Assembly: GCA_024403735.1 (NCBI GenBank)
Contig: JAKSRG010000023.1
Coordinates: forward strand, 1-47,243
Direction of reading: 5' to 3'
DNA length: 47,243 bases
Origin: Clostridia bacterium
GTDB lineage: Bacteria > Bacillota > Clostridia > Saccharofermentanales > Saccharofermentanaceae
The notes below the pieces were generated by a model. The model made no database searches, was not told the origin of the DNA, and worked only from the letters and a program-made list of their open reading frames with translations. Of the stretch, positions 8,859 to 19,035 are shown in pieces. A program made the position numbers and the translations under genes. Within the stretch, counting starts at the first letter, position 1. Each line of letters starts with the position of its first letter.

Positions 8859-11441
8859 TTGAAGAAACATAATAACTACATACTAATTCTTATAGCCTTA
8901 GTTACTTTTTTATTGGCAATAACTCTTTCAATAGTTACTGCTTTGCTTATTGCACCTAATTCTAAATCAAGATTAAGTGGCGAAGGAAAAGATATTGTTA
9001 TCCGTGCAATTGATACTCTTGGTGTAGATGTTGATGAGAATAAGATATTCAACAGAATTTCATCAGGTTCAATAAGTGTTGGTGATTATGTTGCTACTAC
9101 ATTGGTAAGCTCTGAGTATTTGCTACAGGGTAAAGATGATTATGATTTTGCTCGGGATTTGGCATACATTTTGTATGGTGACGAAAGTACAGATAAAGAT
9201 GTAAATAGTATCTATGATTCATTGGATTCAACTTCAAGAATTTATGTAGTTAATGAGTATGCATCAGATGTTGATGTGCACTTTGCTTTGACTAGTAATT
9301 CAATCGATGAGAAAGGTACTCAGGTTGAAAGTTGTGAGATTACTAAACCACTTAGTGGTGAATCTGAATATACGATTGGTATTAGACAGGTAGAAGGTAG
9401 TTTCGATATTACTGGTGATGAGGTTAGAACTGACTTCTATGTTGATGGAATAGTATATCAGGCAACAATTAAATACGACGATAGTAAAGAAGATTTCACA
9501 GTATCTTGGGATACATCTGGTGTTTCTGAAGGTTATCACGAAGTAAAGATTCTTCTCCGTTCTTCAGATGGAAGAGGTTATGTAGTTGATGGTGGAGATG
9601 TCCTTATTCCACATTGCCTCGAGATAGTTAATGGTGGTGTATCTAATGGTAGCATCTTAGCTTCTAATGAAGATGCTTGGTATGCATTATTCGTTGATAG
9701 TGGAGATGCATATGTTAATTTCGTTGATTTAAGCGGTGATATCGGAGTTGAACTGTACGATATTTATGGTGAATTAATCGGCGGTAATGATCTTGAGAAT
9801 TCAACTTATGAGGTTCTAAGAGGTAGAGAACAGAATATTCCTGAGATTGAAATGGATACAGGAATTATTGGCCTTAGAAGCACTTATTATGTTCACGTAT
9901 ATCGTTCTGAAGAGGATGTTGAGTTATCTTCTGAGGAAACAGATGCTATAGAGTATCAAGAGATAACATATAAGATGGTCCAGACACCTAATGTTGCTCG
10001 TTATGATGGAAATTATTATGCAGTAAAGGATTGTAATCTTGCATTGCCAACTCCTTTGCCAGTGAAGAATAACACTAATGATTTAAAGGATACTGTCGTT
10101 ACTCTTGTAGATTTAAGTGGCAACGAAATGGATATGACAATTGATAGTGTTACATTCCTTCCATTGAATGGTTTCTTGAATGATATGAAGATAACGAATG
10201 TTGCAACAGGCAATGAGCTTTTAGTAACACCTGTATTCAATACTAAAGATTTATTCTATGGTTATTACATTACTTCAGGTATTGATACTATTCAGATTGA
10301 AGCTAATTCTATTGAAGGTTATGCTTCTAATATTGTGATTTCTGATGGAAAGAATACTTACTTCCCAGGTGATCAGATTAATCTTGTAAGTGGTGAGAAT
10401 GAAATTACTGTTAGCATTAATTCATTTGCTGACATTACAAAGGAATACAAGATTTTTATTCTTTATGGAAATGATAACGGCGACTTCTATGAGAAGACAT
10501 TAACAAATTTCCCAGTGTCATATTATGATGGCTTGTGGCTACTTCATTCTTTGCATCCTAACTATGTATTCGAGGCATATAACACTAATCTTGATTATTA
10601 TACAGTATTAGACAATGAGGATAATGCTGATAGAAATCTTGCTAGTTGTTATTCACATCCTGGTTGGACTGTTGAATCTAGTCCAGTATACGATGGTGGC
10701 GGATGGAAGCAGGCTAAGTACGATGTTGTTAACTACTTCCTTGATCCAAGAAATTTCTTAAATCAGCGCAATATATTTACTTTTGAAAAGTTGTCTTTTG
10801 ATGCTAATGCACAGACTGTTGAAGGCGTTAGATCAATGCTCAAGGGTAGCTTTATGGATACTGATGAATTAGATTATGCGCAGATTATCTATGATGCTGG
10901 TAAGACTGCTAATGTATCTCCATATTTCCTTGCTAGTAGAATTCTTCAGGAAATGGGTTATAACGGTGAATCATTACTTTGTCAGGGTAAGCTCCCAGGA
11001 TATGAAGGTTACTACAATTTCTATAACATTGGTTCAACTCCAGATCCATCAATAGAAAATGGCGCGCTTATCAATGGTGCTAAGTATGCGATGTGGGGAA
11101 GAGATCCTGAAGGTCAGACAATTACGGAGGAAGAAGCATCGTTGATGTTGCCTTGGAATTCTGTTGATAGAGCTATCACTGGAGGAGCATTGTGGATTGC
11201 TTCTAGATATACTTCTGCAGGTCAGGATACTTTGTATTTCCAGAAGTTTGATGTTATCGACAACGAGGATGGATTATATATTCACCAGTACGCTCAGAAT
11301 ATTTCTATGGCGAATACTGAGGGGGCTAGATATTTTGATAGCTATGCATCTATTGGAATGATTGATCAGAATTTTGTATTCATAATCCCAGTGTACGAAA
11401 ACATGCCATATACTTATGGTTATTTGCCGGATCCATACTAA
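8859..11441 (+). CDS. Exported beta-N-acetylglucosaminidase (cell wall hydrolase)
   Basis: The 860-residue product has an N-terminal membrane segment (about residues 6-30), which anchors or exports it. A DUF4214-like helical region (about 45-125) follows, then long beta-rich, probably cadherin-like domains. The C-terminal glucosaminidase module starts near residue 550. Family features there include FPVSYYDGLWLLHSLHPNY, FLDPRNFL, TVEGVRSMLKGSFM, VSPYFLASRILQEMG with the likely catalytic Glu, and YNFYNIGS. The start is TTG 8859 with AGGAG upstream at 6-nt spacing. It follows yfbR by 30 bp and probably shares its transcript. Expected role: cleaving peptidoglycan glycan strands during growth or division. 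Confidence 0.88.
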   Translation: MKKHNNYILILIALVTFLLAITLSIVTALLIAPNSKSRLSGEGKDIVIRAIDTLGVDVDENKIFNRISSGSISVGDYVATTLVSSEYLLQGKDDYDFARDLAYILYGDESTDKDVNSIYDSLDSTSRIYVVNEYASDVDVHFALTSNSIDEKGTQVESCEITKPLSGESEYTIGIRQVEGSFDITGDEVRTDFYVDGIVYQATIKYDDSKEDFTVSWDTSGVSEGYHEVKILLRSSDGRGYVVDGGDVLIPHCLEIVNGGVSNGSILASNEDAWYALFVDSGDAYVNFVDLSGDIGVELYDIYGELIGGNDLENSTYEVLRGREQNIPEIEMDTGIIGLRSTYYVHVYRSEEDVELSSEETDAIEYQEITYKMVQTPNVARYDGNYYAVKDCNLALPTPLPVKNNTNDLKDTVVTLVDLSGNEMDMTIDSVTFLPLNGFLNDMKITNVATGNELLVTPVFNTKDLFYGYYITSGIDTIQIEANSIEGYASNIVISDGKNTYFPGDQINLVSGENEITVSINSFADITKEYKIFILYGNDNGDFYEKTLTNFPVSYYDGLWLLHSLHPNYVFEAYNTNLDYYTVLDNEDNADRNLASCYSHPGWTVESSPVYDGGGWKQAKYDVVNYFLDPRNFLNQRNIFTFEKLSFDANAQTVEGVRSMLKGSFMDTDELDYAQIIYDAGKTANVSPYFLASRILQEMGYNGESLLCQGKLPGYEGYYNFYNIGSTPDPSIENGALINGAKYAMWGRDPEGQTITEEEASLMLPWNSVDRAITGGALWIASRYTSAGQDTLYFQKFDVIDNEDGLYIHQYAQNISMANTEGARYFDSYASIGMIDQNFVFIIPVYENMPYTYGYLPDPY

Positions 11442-11452
11442 AAGCACTAATA

Positions 11453-11482
11453 TTGATTACTATTAATATAAAATTGTATAAT
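11453..11482 (+). promoter_or_regulatory. Promoter for the surface protein-gtrA-folC operon
   Basis: TTGATT (11453-11458) and TATAAT (11477-11482) are separated by 18 bp. The start codon is at 11514, leaving a leader of about 25 nt with a perfect AAGGAGGGG site. Confidence 0.6.
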
Positions 11483-11513
11483 TAAGTGTTAATGCTTTTG
11501 TAAGGAGGGGAAA

Positions 11514-12986
11514 ATGCGTAAAGTTATTGCTTCATTTCTAACTATAGTAGTAATGGTTGTTTGCTTTGCTCCTCTTTATTTGGTACGAGCTGTTGAGAGT
11601 ATTAATATCTCTGTAAGTTCAGATAACGCAGTAGTCAACAAAGGTGGAGTTCTTGCTCTTAATGTTGTTGTTGATAAGATGCCTAACATAATGAGCTTTG
11701 AGAATATTAATATCGATTATGACGAAATATCCCTTTCTTTTGAGAAGGCAACAGTTTCTTCAGAACTTCCTGAATCATTTGCTGTAAGTATTGATATGGT
11801 GGAAGAAGGATTGCTTTCTATTAGTGGTTTGGATGAAACTGTAAAAGATGCAGTTGATGCTGATTTGATAGAGGATCAGGATGGTTCAACTGAGAAGCTA
11901 GATGAGAATGAAGATATATCATTCTTTTCAGATAGCCCAGTTCTCATTTGTACTTTGTACTTCAGAGTAAAGGCAGCAGCATATGAATTTGCTAGTTTCT
12001 CTGTTCAGGAAGGAGCCATTTTTACTAATACTTCTTACGAGGAAATAGAAGGAGTATGTAATAGTGAGTTCAGAGTAGATGTTACTTCTGATGTTTCAAC
12101 AGATGCTAGAATTGTTGCTCTTAAAGTTAATGGCAATGCGCTTGTAGATTTTAAGCCAGATGTCTATGAGTATGTTCTCAATGTTGCTAAAGAAGTAAGT
12201 ACTCTTGAGATGGATGCTGAATTAGGCAATATTTTTTCTACGATTAATTATTCAAGCCTTGATTTGGCATTTGGTGAAAACGTAATTCTTATTGATGTAA
12301 CAGCGCAAGATGGTGTTACTACTTCTCAGTATAAACTTGTAGTTACAAGACAATCTTCTTATCTTCAGGAAGGTGCTAATTTTGTTGATAACAGAGGCAA
12401 GTTATATTCATTTGTTTCTGCACCTTCTGATGTAATTATCCCAGAAGGATTTACCGAGACAACTGTAGTTATTAATAATTTTGAAGTTCCTTGCTATAAA
12501 TGTGATGGAGTTAGCCAGGTTCTCATATATGCATTTGATGGTGATGCAGGTGAGACAGGTTTATTCTTCTACGATATTTATGATAGAAGAGTAATCGCAT
12601 ATAATGCGTCAACAACAATTATTAGAAATAGTATTGTTCTCAATATCGTTGATGTTCCTAAGGATGTAATAATACCTGAAGACTTTATTCCTGCTAAGTT
12701 TATTTATAACGGCAAGGAATACGAAGGTTTTATTAATCCAGAAGGCGAAGTAATCTGTTACATGTCTAATAATGCTGGAAAAGAGATGTTTTACACATAT
12801 GATTATTCTAGCCAGACCTTTATCAAGTATAAGCCTATAGATAACTCGACTGAGAACCTATACAAACTACTATTTAATGTATGTCTCGGCATAGCAATTA
12901 TTGAGTCTATGGCGATTATTTTCATAGTTTATTTGATTAGAAGATTTAGGAAAGAACGTGTAAATCCTAGACCAAGAAGGGTGTAA
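11514..12986 (+). CDS. Surface-anchored cohesin-like/cadherin-like beta-sandwich protein
   Basis: The 490-residue product has a signal peptide (about residues 1-26). A cohesin-like fold region follows (about 28-185; the opening INISVSSDNAVVNKGGVLAL resembles such domains). A cadherin-like beta-sandwich repeat spans about 195-285 (DARIVALKVNGNALVDF to SQYKLVVTR). The C-terminal membrane helix (about 450-475) ends in a basic RRFRKERVNPRPRRV tail. It is thus a type I membrane surface protein. It lies directly after a glucosaminidase that probably carries related beta domains, and 1 bp before gtrA. Ligand unknown. Confidence 0.75.
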   Translation: MRKVIASFLTIVVMVVCFAPLYLVRAVESINISVSSDNAVVNKGGVLALNVVVDKMPNIMSFENINIDYDEISLSFEKATVSSELPESFAVSIDMVEEGLLSISGLDETVKDAVDADLIEDQDGSTEKLDENEDISFFSDSPVLICTLYFRVKAAAYEFASFSVQEGAIFTNTSYEEIEGVCNSEFRVDVTSDVSTDARIVALKVNGNALVDFKPDVYEYVLNVAKEVSTLEMDAELGNIFSTINYSSLDLAFGENVILIDVTAQDGVTTSQYKLVVTRQSSYLQEGANFVDNRGKLYSFVSAPSDVIIPEGFTETTVVINNFEVPCYKCDGVSQVLIYAFDGDAGETGLFFYDIYDRRVIAYNASTTIIRNSIVLNIVDVPKDVIIPEDFIPAKFIYNGKEYEGFINPEGEVICYMSNNAGKEMFYTYDYSSQTFIKYKPIDNSTENLYKLLFNVCLGIAIIESMAIIFIVYLIRRFRKERVNPRPRRV

Positions 12987-12987
12987 T

Positions 12988-13551
12988 ATGGGGATAGTTA
13001 AGACAGTGCTTGGTGGTAGTGAAAAACTAACTCCTAAGCAGGAAAAATTCAGAGAGATTTTTATGTATTTACTTTGCGGCGGATTAACTACTGTCGTAAA
13101 TCTATTGTCATTTTGGCTGTTTGATCACTTTGTTAATACTACATTAGATGTTAAGTTCCTATGGTGGAGTTTTGATTTACTTGATTTGGTGAATCAAACA
13201 ATTGCATGGGTATTAGCTGTGCTTGTTGCATTTACTACTAATAGACTTTTTGTATTCCATTCTAATGGCAGTGTCATCAAGGAATTATCCAAGTTTGTTG
13301 CATCAAGAATTGCAACGTTCCTTATTTTTGAACTTGGTACATTTACACTAAGTGGAATTATTATTGAGAATGCTTTAGATACTCCTCTTGAGAAAGTGGC
13401 TTTTACAGTAATTGGATTTGCTGTGACTTATAAATTCATCAATAAGATTGCGAATGCGATTATCGTTGTAATTGTAAATTACTTTTTGAGTAAGATGCTT
13501 ATCTTTAAGCGTAAAGAAACTATTACAGAAGAAGGTGCTGTTAATGGATAA
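12988..13551 (+). CDS. GtrA family membrane protein
   Basis: GtrA-family proteins are four-helix membrane proteins linked to translocation of lipid-linked sugars or to cell wall polysaccharide glycosylation. The 187-residue product shows the family start FMYLLCGGLTTVVNLLSFWLF, the conserved second-helix region WVLAVLVAFTTNRLFVFHS, and the final helix with VNYFLSKMLIFKRK. It starts 1 bp after the surface protein gene with AAGAAGGG upstream, and its 3' end overlaps folC by 8 bp. The tight coupling suggests it serves decoration of the cell surface, but no glycosyltransferase is nearby. Confidence 0.9.
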   Translation: MGIVKTVLGGSEKLTPKQEKFREIFMYLLCGGLTTVVNLLSFWLFDHFVNTTLDVKFLWWSFDLLDLVNQTIAWVLAVLVAFTTNRLFVFHSNGSVIKELSKFVASRIATFLIFELGTFTLSGIIIENALDTPLEKVAFTVIGFAVTYKFINKIANAIIVVIVNYFLSKMLIFKRKETITEEGAVNG

Positions 13552-14938
13552 TTCAAAGACACCAGATTTGTTATCCAATGCGTTGAAATTTGGTATTAGA
13601 TTAGGTCTTGATAGAATGCAGAAATTGATGGACTTACTTGGTAATCCACAGGACAACCTTAAGGTAGTTCATGTTGCTGGTACTAACGGCAAGGGTTCAG
13701 TATGTACTTATATTTCTTCTATTCTTGCTAATAGTAATCTTAAGGTAGGTATCTTTACATCACCATATCTTGAGCGTTTCTCTGAGCGTATGAGAATTAT
13801 TGATGGTAAGGCTGGTCTTAGATCTTTTGTAGAAGATGATAGTACTGGTGAGATTGATGGTGAGACACTCGAAAGACTTCTTAAGTTAGTTGAAAGTGCT
13901 GCCGGAACAATGGTATCTGAAGGATATGAAGATCCAACTGAATTTGAACTTGTTACAGCACTTTGTTTCTTGTGGTTTGCTGAGCAGAAAGTTGATGTTG
14001 CTGTTCTCGAAGTAGGACTTGGTGGACGATTGGATTCAACAAATGTTATTACTAAGCCTTTGGTTACTGTAGTAACAGCAATCGGTCTTGATCACACAGA
14101 TAGATTAGGAGATACAGTTGCTCTTATTACTGGTGAGAAGGCAGGAATATTTAAGCCAGATACTCAGGCAATTGTTTTCGATCCGGACAATATGATCCTT
14201 CCGGAAGATGATAAAGTATCTTCTCGTGAAGTGTTCAATTCTAGAGCTGAGGAATTAGATATTCCACTTCTTTACACTAGAGTTGATGACTTTACTTCTG
14301 AATATACTCCAGACGGCAAGATGGTATTTAGTGTCCCTGAATATGATATCGAAAACTTCTCCACTACATTAATGGGTGAGCATCAGATTTATAACTGTGT
14401 TCTCGCTGTGACAGCCGCTAGATATTTGAATAACTTCTTCGATATTTCAGAAGCAGATATCAAGGAAGGTGTTAGTCTTTCAAGATGGAAATGTCGTGTT
14501 GAGAGTTTATCGATGGACCCAATTGTTCTACTTGATGGAGGACATAATCCACAGGGTATTAAGAGTTTGTCTGATAGTCTTACTAAGATTTATGCGGGAA
14601 GACTTGTTAATCAGAAGATGAGACTTCTTATTGGTGTTATGGCTGATAAAGATGTTTCACACATGATTAGCACACTCGAGGAATCTGGTATTAGTTTTGT
14701 GAGTGTTTATACAACTACTGTTGCTAATCCTAGAAGCATGAGTGGCAGCGAACTTGGTAATAGAATTAAACTTGTGTATAATAATTTGATTGATGTTTTG
14801 TGCTTTGATGATGCAAAGACTGCAGCTAGAGAAGCACTTACTAAGACTATGGATGATGGTTTGCCACTTCTTGTAACTGGATCGCTCTATCTTTTGGGCG
14901 AGGTTCGTGGTGAACTTAAGTCTGTGTTGAAGGAGTAA
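13544..14938 (+). CDS. folC: Folylpolyglutamate synthase/dihydrofolate synthase
   Basis: FolC adds glutamates to folates and in many bacteria also makes dihydrofolate from dihydropteroate. The 464-residue product carries the Mur-ligase-type ATP loop VVHVAGTNGKGSVC (about residues 40-53), the second signature VAVLEVGLGGRLDSTNVI, GLDHTDRLGDT and the C-terminal LLDGGHNPQG. ATG 13544 has GAAGG 8 nt upstream; an in-frame GTG at 13535 is less well placed. The start lies inside the last codons of gtrA, indicating translational coupling. It is functionally related to fchA and folD at 44.5-46 kb. Confidence 0.95.
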   Translation: MDNSKTPDLLSNALKFGIRLGLDRMQKLMDLLGNPQDNLKVVHVAGTNGKGSVCTYISSILANSNLKVGIFTSPYLERFSERMRIIDGKAGLRSFVEDDSTGEIDGETLERLLKLVESAAGTMVSEGYEDPTEFELVTALCFLWFAEQKVDVAVLEVGLGGRLDSTNVITKPLVTVVTAIGLDHTDRLGDTVALITGEKAGIFKPDTQAIVFDPDNMILPEDDKVSSREVFNSRAEELDIPLLYTRVDDFTSEYTPDGKMVFSVPEYDIENFSTTLMGEHQIYNCVLAVTAARYLNNFFDISEADIKEGVSLSRWKCRVESLSMDPIVLLDGGHNPQGIKSLSDSLTKIYAGRLVNQKMRLLIGVMADKDVSHMISTLEESGISFVSVYTTTVANPRSMSGSELGNRIKLVYNNLIDVLCFDDAKTAAREALTKTMDDGLPLLVTGSLYLLGEVRGELKSVLKE

Positions 14939-14942
14939 TGAA

Positions 14943-15989
14943 ATGTACGATTACTTGCAACTTGTAAGATCTATTAGTCCTATCAGTGAAGACGACCTTA
15001 TTCTTTTCAAGGCTTCTTCTGATGAGAAAGCTCATATTGTTAAGCAGTTTAACCGCGCTTTGATTAATGCTAAGGGCGATGGAACTGATGTTGCGCAGAT
15101 TTTCCTAAAGCCACTTATCACTAAGTATCCAACTTGGGGTGATGCTGCGTTAGTTTTCGGTCTATGTCTTGCAAGAGAATATCAGTTCTCACGAGCTGCT
15201 GAGAGCTTTGAATTTGCTATTAATAATGTACTTGGTACAGAGAATAATCTTCTTATTGCTCAGCAGGCACTCAAGTGGGTAAGGGAAGATGCACAGAAGC
15301 CTATTCCAAAAGAGGCTAATCCTAATCAGATGCAGGACAAGGGTTCAATGGTATCTGAGATGGGTTCAGTATCTGGCAGAAGAGGAATGCAGGCTCCTAT
15401 TCTTATGCGAGCTTCCCATGGTTCATCTAGACCACAGATGGCTACTGATAAGGAGAGAAGAGATATCCTTATGCGTGCAGCGTCTTCAAATGGCGAGCTC
15501 CCTGATGACGATATCATGGTTGATATTCCTTCAACTCCAGCTGATAGAGTTCGAACAACAGCTAGAATTCTCGCAGTGGTAGTAGCATTGATTGCACTTG
15601 CGTGCTTAATCTATTTCGTTATCGTTCCAACAGTAGTTAGAGTTAAGGCATCTAATTCTAATGAGGAGAAGGTTCAGTTCTTGGTTGATAAACTCAAGGA
15701 GAATTCAACAGACCCTACAGTTGCATCAATTCTTTCTGAGTATGCAACTAAGTATGTAGATAAGACTATCCCTACAGAGAGTACTACTGCTACTAGTGAG
15801 GAAGTAGTTACTACTGTAGAAGAGACAACAACAGAAGAAGTTACAACAACAACTACAACTGAGTTAGTTCCTTCTTTTGCTAATCAGGATGAAGATTCTA
15901 CTGATATTCCTGAAGTAACAGACGATTCAGTAGTTACTGACGCACCAGATGATGCAACTCCTGAGACGGCTACAGTAGAAGTCGCATAA
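14943..15989 (+). CDS. Membrane protein with N-terminal helical-repeat region and Thr-rich extracellular tail
   Basis: The 348-residue product has a soluble N-terminal region (about 1-120) that looks like a tetratricopeptide-type helical fold (YPTWGDAALVFGLCLAREYQ, FSRAAESFEFAINN). A low-complexity linker and one transmembrane segment (ILAVVVALIALACLIYFVIV, about 205-224) follow. The tail is extracellular and rich in Thr, Val and Glu (about 275-348). AAGGAG lies within the end of folC, 4 bp before, so it is the last gene of that operon. The architecture suggests a cytosolic interaction domain tethered to a wall-spanning tail. Function unknown. Confidence 0.7.
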   Translation: MYDYLQLVRSISPISEDDLILFKASSDEKAHIVKQFNRALINAKGDGTDVAQIFLKPLITKYPTWGDAALVFGLCLAREYQFSRAAESFEFAINNVLGTENNLLIAQQALKWVREDAQKPIPKEANPNQMQDKGSMVSEMGSVSGRRGMQAPILMRASHGSSRPQMATDKERRDILMRAASSNGELPDDDIMVDIPSTPADRVRTTARILAVVVALIALACLIYFVIVPTVVRVKASNSNEEKVQFLVDKLKENSTDPTVASILSEYATKYVDKTIPTESTTATSEEVVTTVEETTTEEVTTTTTTELVPSFANQDEDSTDIPEVTDDSVVTDAPDDATPETATVEVA

Positions 15990-16028
15990 GTATTGATATT
16001 AATGTCGATGTAAATGTTAGTTATTTTA

Positions 16029-16061
16029 TCTAGGCTTCTCATTAATGCAAAACAGCCTAGA
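16029..16061 (+). terminator. Stem-loop between the folC operon and thrC
   Basis: TCTAGGCT (16029-16036) pairs perfectly with AGCCTAGA (16054-16061). The following TGCTTTATAAT has only a short T run, so this is a weak terminator; TATAAT at 16067-16072 may be the thrC -10 box with no obvious -35. Confidence 0.45.
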
Positions 16062-16109
16062 TGCTTTATAATATGAATTGGTGAACTGAGCTTCACTAGG
16101 AGGTAACCT

Positions 16110-17615
16110 ATGAAATTTATTAGTACAAGAGGTTTTGATGGCAAGTTTACAGCCAGCGAAGCAATCGTTAAGGGTATCGCACCAGATGGTGGTTTGTTCG
16201 TACCTGAGTCAATTCCTTCAATCTCAAAGGATGAGATCGAAGAGATGATGAATATGGAATATTATCAGATTTCTGCAAAAGTTATTTCTAAGTTCCTTGA
16301 AGACTTTACAGAAGCTGAACTTCTTGAATATACAAAGGCTGCTTATGATCCTGAGAAGTGGGAAGACAAGGTTGTTCCACTTGAGCAGATGAATCAGTAT
16401 AACGATCGTGAGTATATGCTCGAGCTTTGGCATGGTCCAACAGCTGCATTTAAGGATGTTGCTCTCCAGCTCCTTCCACACCTCATGACAGCTTCAATTA
16501 AGAAGACTGGTGAGTCTAAGAAGATTTGTATCCTTACAGCTACATCTGGTGACACAGGTAAGGCTGCACTCGAAGGTTTTAAGGATCTTCCTGGTACAGA
16601 GATTATTGTTTTCTATCCATCTGATGGAGTATCAGAGGCACAGAAGCTTCAGATGATTACAACAACAGGTGATAACACACATGTTATCGCTGTTAACGGT
16701 TGTTTCGATGACGCTCAGACAGGTGTTAAGAAGATTTTTGCTGACACAGAGTTCGCTAAGATGCTTGATAGCAATGGCGTTAAGCTTTCATCAGCTAACT
16801 CTATTAACTGGGGTCGTCTCGTTCCACAGATTGCTTACTATGTATATTCATATGTTGATCTCCTCCGCAGAGAGAAGATTGAGATGGGTGAAGAGATTAA
16901 TATCGTAGTTCCAACAGGTAACTTCGGTAATATTCTTGCTGCATGGTACGCTAAGCAGATGGGTATCCCAATGCACCGTTTGCTTTGCGCTTCTAACAAG
17001 AATAAGGTTCTCTGTGATTTCTTTGCTACAGGTACTTATGATCGTCGTCGTGAGTTCTTCAAGACAAATTCACCATCAATGGATATCTTGATTTCTTCTA
17101 ACCTTGAGAGACTTCTCTTTGAGGTATCTGGTAAGGATGCATCTAAGGTATCAACATGGATGAAGGAACTCAATGAGAATGGTGTTTACACAGTTGATCC
17201 TCAGACACTTAAGACACTCCAGCGTTTGTTCGTTGGTGGTTTTGCTGATGAGGCTGGTATCACTAAGACAATTATTGATGTATACGACAGAACAGATAAC
17301 GTAATTGATACACATACAGCAGTAGGTTTCAATATCTATAATCGTTATCACCAGAGATCAAAGGATGAGACAAAGACTGTATTTGCTTCAACAGCTTCAC
17401 CATTTAAGTTTGCTCCAGCAGTTATGGATGCTATTAAGGGTGCTGGTTATAGCAACGGCAGATCTAACGAGACAATTATCTCTGAGCTTTCAAAGGAGAG
17501 CGGTCTTCCAATTCCTGCTACTCTCGCAGATATCTCAAAGCGTGAGGTTCGCCACACAATGAAGATTGAGAAGGATCAGATGGAAGAGACAGTTAAGAAT
17601 ATTCTCGTTAAGTAA
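16110..17615 (+). CDS. thrC: Threonine synthase
   Basis: ThrC is a PLP enzyme converting O-phosphohomoserine to threonine. The 501-residue length and N-terminal FISTRGFDGKFTASEAI fit the long class found in enterics, yeast and many clostridia. The PLP lysine is in WHGPTAAFKDVALQLLP (Lys115); TATSGDTGKAALEG and VPTGNFGNILAAWYAKQMG are the substrate and phosphate-binding loops. ATG 16110 is preceded by AGGAGG at ideal spacing. It appears monocistronic, bounded by stem-loops on both sides. No T-box or leader peptide is seen in the 120-bp upstream gap. Confidence 0.97.
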   Translation: MKFISTRGFDGKFTASEAIVKGIAPDGGLFVPESIPSISKDEIEEMMNMEYYQISAKVISKFLEDFTEAELLEYTKAAYDPEKWEDKVVPLEQMNQYNDREYMLELWHGPTAAFKDVALQLLPHLMTASIKKTGESKKICILTATSGDTGKAALEGFKDLPGTEIIVFYPSDGVSEAQKLQMITTTGDNTHVIAVNGCFDDAQTGVKKIFADTEFAKMLDSNGVKLSSANSINWGRLVPQIAYYVYSYVDLLRREKIEMGEEINIVVPTGNFGNILAAWYAKQMGIPMHRLLCASNKNKVLCDFFATGTYDRRREFFKTNSPSMDILISSNLERLLFEVSGKDASKVSTWMKELNENGVYTVDPQTLKTLQRLFVGGFADEAGITKTIIDVYDRTDNVIDTHTAVGFNIYNRYHQRSKDETKTVFASTASPFKFAPAVMDAIKGAGYSNGRSNETIISELSKESGLPIPATLADISKREVRHTMKIEKDQMEETVKNILVK

Positions 17616-17650
17616 TTTCACTTATCTGATTGATATCAAAACAAATAGTA

Positions 17651-17685
17651 AAACTCCTGTCAGGCAACTGGCAGGAGTTTTTTGT
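17651..17685 (+). terminator. Rho-independent terminator after thrC
   Basis: ACTCCTGTCAG pairs with CTGGCAGGAGT (one T-G wobble) around a GCAA loop, followed by TTTTTT. A textbook terminator. Confidence 0.92.
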
Positions 17686-17804
17686 GCAAATACTACAGTT
17701 AATTAATATAAATTTGTGCAATAACTAACAAAGTAAGGAATGAATTGTTAATAATAGTGTGATAATATCTATATGGAATTTATAATAAGACGTATGAGGG
17801 GAAT

Positions 17805-19022
17805 ATGAAGAGAATTAAATTAACAGTTAGTTTATTACTTATCGTGTCTATGCTCGGTGCAATCTCAATGACAGGATGCTCAGCTAAGACTGATAACAAT
17901 ATGGAAGTCCTTGAAGAATCAATTAATGCTGAAGAGGATGAGGAAGAAGCAGAAGAGACAGAGGCTACAGAGGCTGAAGTAGAGGAAACTGAGGCTGCCC
18001 CAACAGCTACTCCTAAGCCAACTGCAACACCAAAGCCAACAGTTAAGCCTACAAGTACTCCTACACCTTCACCAACTCCAAGCTGGGCTGATTACGAGTT
18101 TACTCAGGAAGCAATCGACGCAGATGAGCAGGCATGGATTGATTATGCTACTACTGGTTTAGAGAAGTATGAGATAACTGATGACACTTTCTATGGTCGG
18201 ATTCAGTTGGCTGATGCTATGAATGGAACAGCATATTTTACAGTTGTGACAAAGAAATACTTCACTGCTGATGAGATATATGAAGGAGCTATTATTCATC
18301 CTTGGGGAAGAGATTGGTCTGTTGAAGTTGGACCAGCATTTGAAGCTGATTTGAATTGCGATGGTATATCTAAGCATATTGTAGGTTATTCAATTGTAGA
18401 CAGCACTAGATTTGATAGCGAAGGTAATCTTGATGTAAGAGGCAAGGATGAGAATGGTTATTGGGGTGCAGATGTTCAGTGGCTCGCATATGACGAAGAT
18501 AAGGGTGGCTACACATTTGAGAGTTACATGTTTGATGATGAAGTAGGATATAATCAGGAAGTAAGAACAACTGGCTATGCGTTGCTTGAGATCTCACCTG
18601 ATGTTGAGATATTTATCAATGGTGCAATGAGTTATATTTATACGGACGACGAATTCCTGGTTGATTTTGATGAGCTCGTTGATGACAGAGGGAATACTTT
18701 CGTTGTTTATGATGGTGTGACAATGCAGTTCGTGCCACACGAAGGAAGCAATCACTTATACGAATTCGCAGATTACATGGTTCATAAGTATAATCGATCA
18801 ATGGTAATGCAGTTAGATTACGTTGAGAGTATGCCAAATAATCAATATAGTGGTCCTAGTAGAATTCAAGCTTTACCAGCTTCATGCTTCGTACATGTCG
18901 AGGGTGGTGTAGTTACACAGATTTATTTCCCAAATCCACCTTCAGGAAGTGTTCACTGGGAGACTCCATCTAAAATTTTTGGTACACTAGGTTCTGGTGA
19001 GTATTACTTTGATCCAATGTAA
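17805..19022 (+). CDS. Lipoprotein with acidic and TPKPT-rich linker, function unknown
   Basis: The 405-residue product has a lipoprotein signal ending in SMTGC (Cys25). An acidic run (about 38-64) and a proline-threonine linker of TPKPTATPKPT type (about 65-92), as in many clostridial surface proteins, follow. The globular region (about 93-405) has no family I recognise; it contains aromatic-rich segments and repeated Asp/Glu-Gly turns. ATG 17805 follows GAGGGG. The patatin gene starts 13 bp after its stop, so they may be cotranscribed. It sits on the outer face of the membrane. Confidence 0.75.
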   Translation: MKRIKLTVSLLLIVSMLGAISMTGCSAKTDNNMEVLEESINAEEDEEEAEETEATEAEVEETEAAPTATPKPTATPKPTVKPTSTPTPSPTPSWADYEFTQEAIDADEQAWIDYATTGLEKYEITDDTFYGRIQLADAMNGTAYFTVVTKKYFTADEIYEGAIIHPWGRDWSVEVGPAFEADLNCDGISKHIVGYSIVDSTRFDSEGNLDVRGKDENGYWGADVQWLAYDEDKGGYTFESYMFDDEVGYNQEVRTTGYALLEISPDVEIFINGAMSYIYTDDEFLVDFDELVDDRGNTFVVYDGVTMQFVPHEGSNHLYEFADYMVHKYNRSMVMQLDYVESMPNNQYSGPSRIQALPASCFVHVEGGVVTQIYFPNPPSGSVHWETPSKIFGTLGSGEYYFDPM

Positions 19023-19035
19023 TTTGAGGTAATTG

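Noticed and set aside
15990..16109. T-box or threonine attenuator before thrC
   Set aside because: The 120-bp gap lacks a T-box sequence, a leader peptide rich in Thr codons and an antiterminator alternative; only one simple stem-loop is seen.
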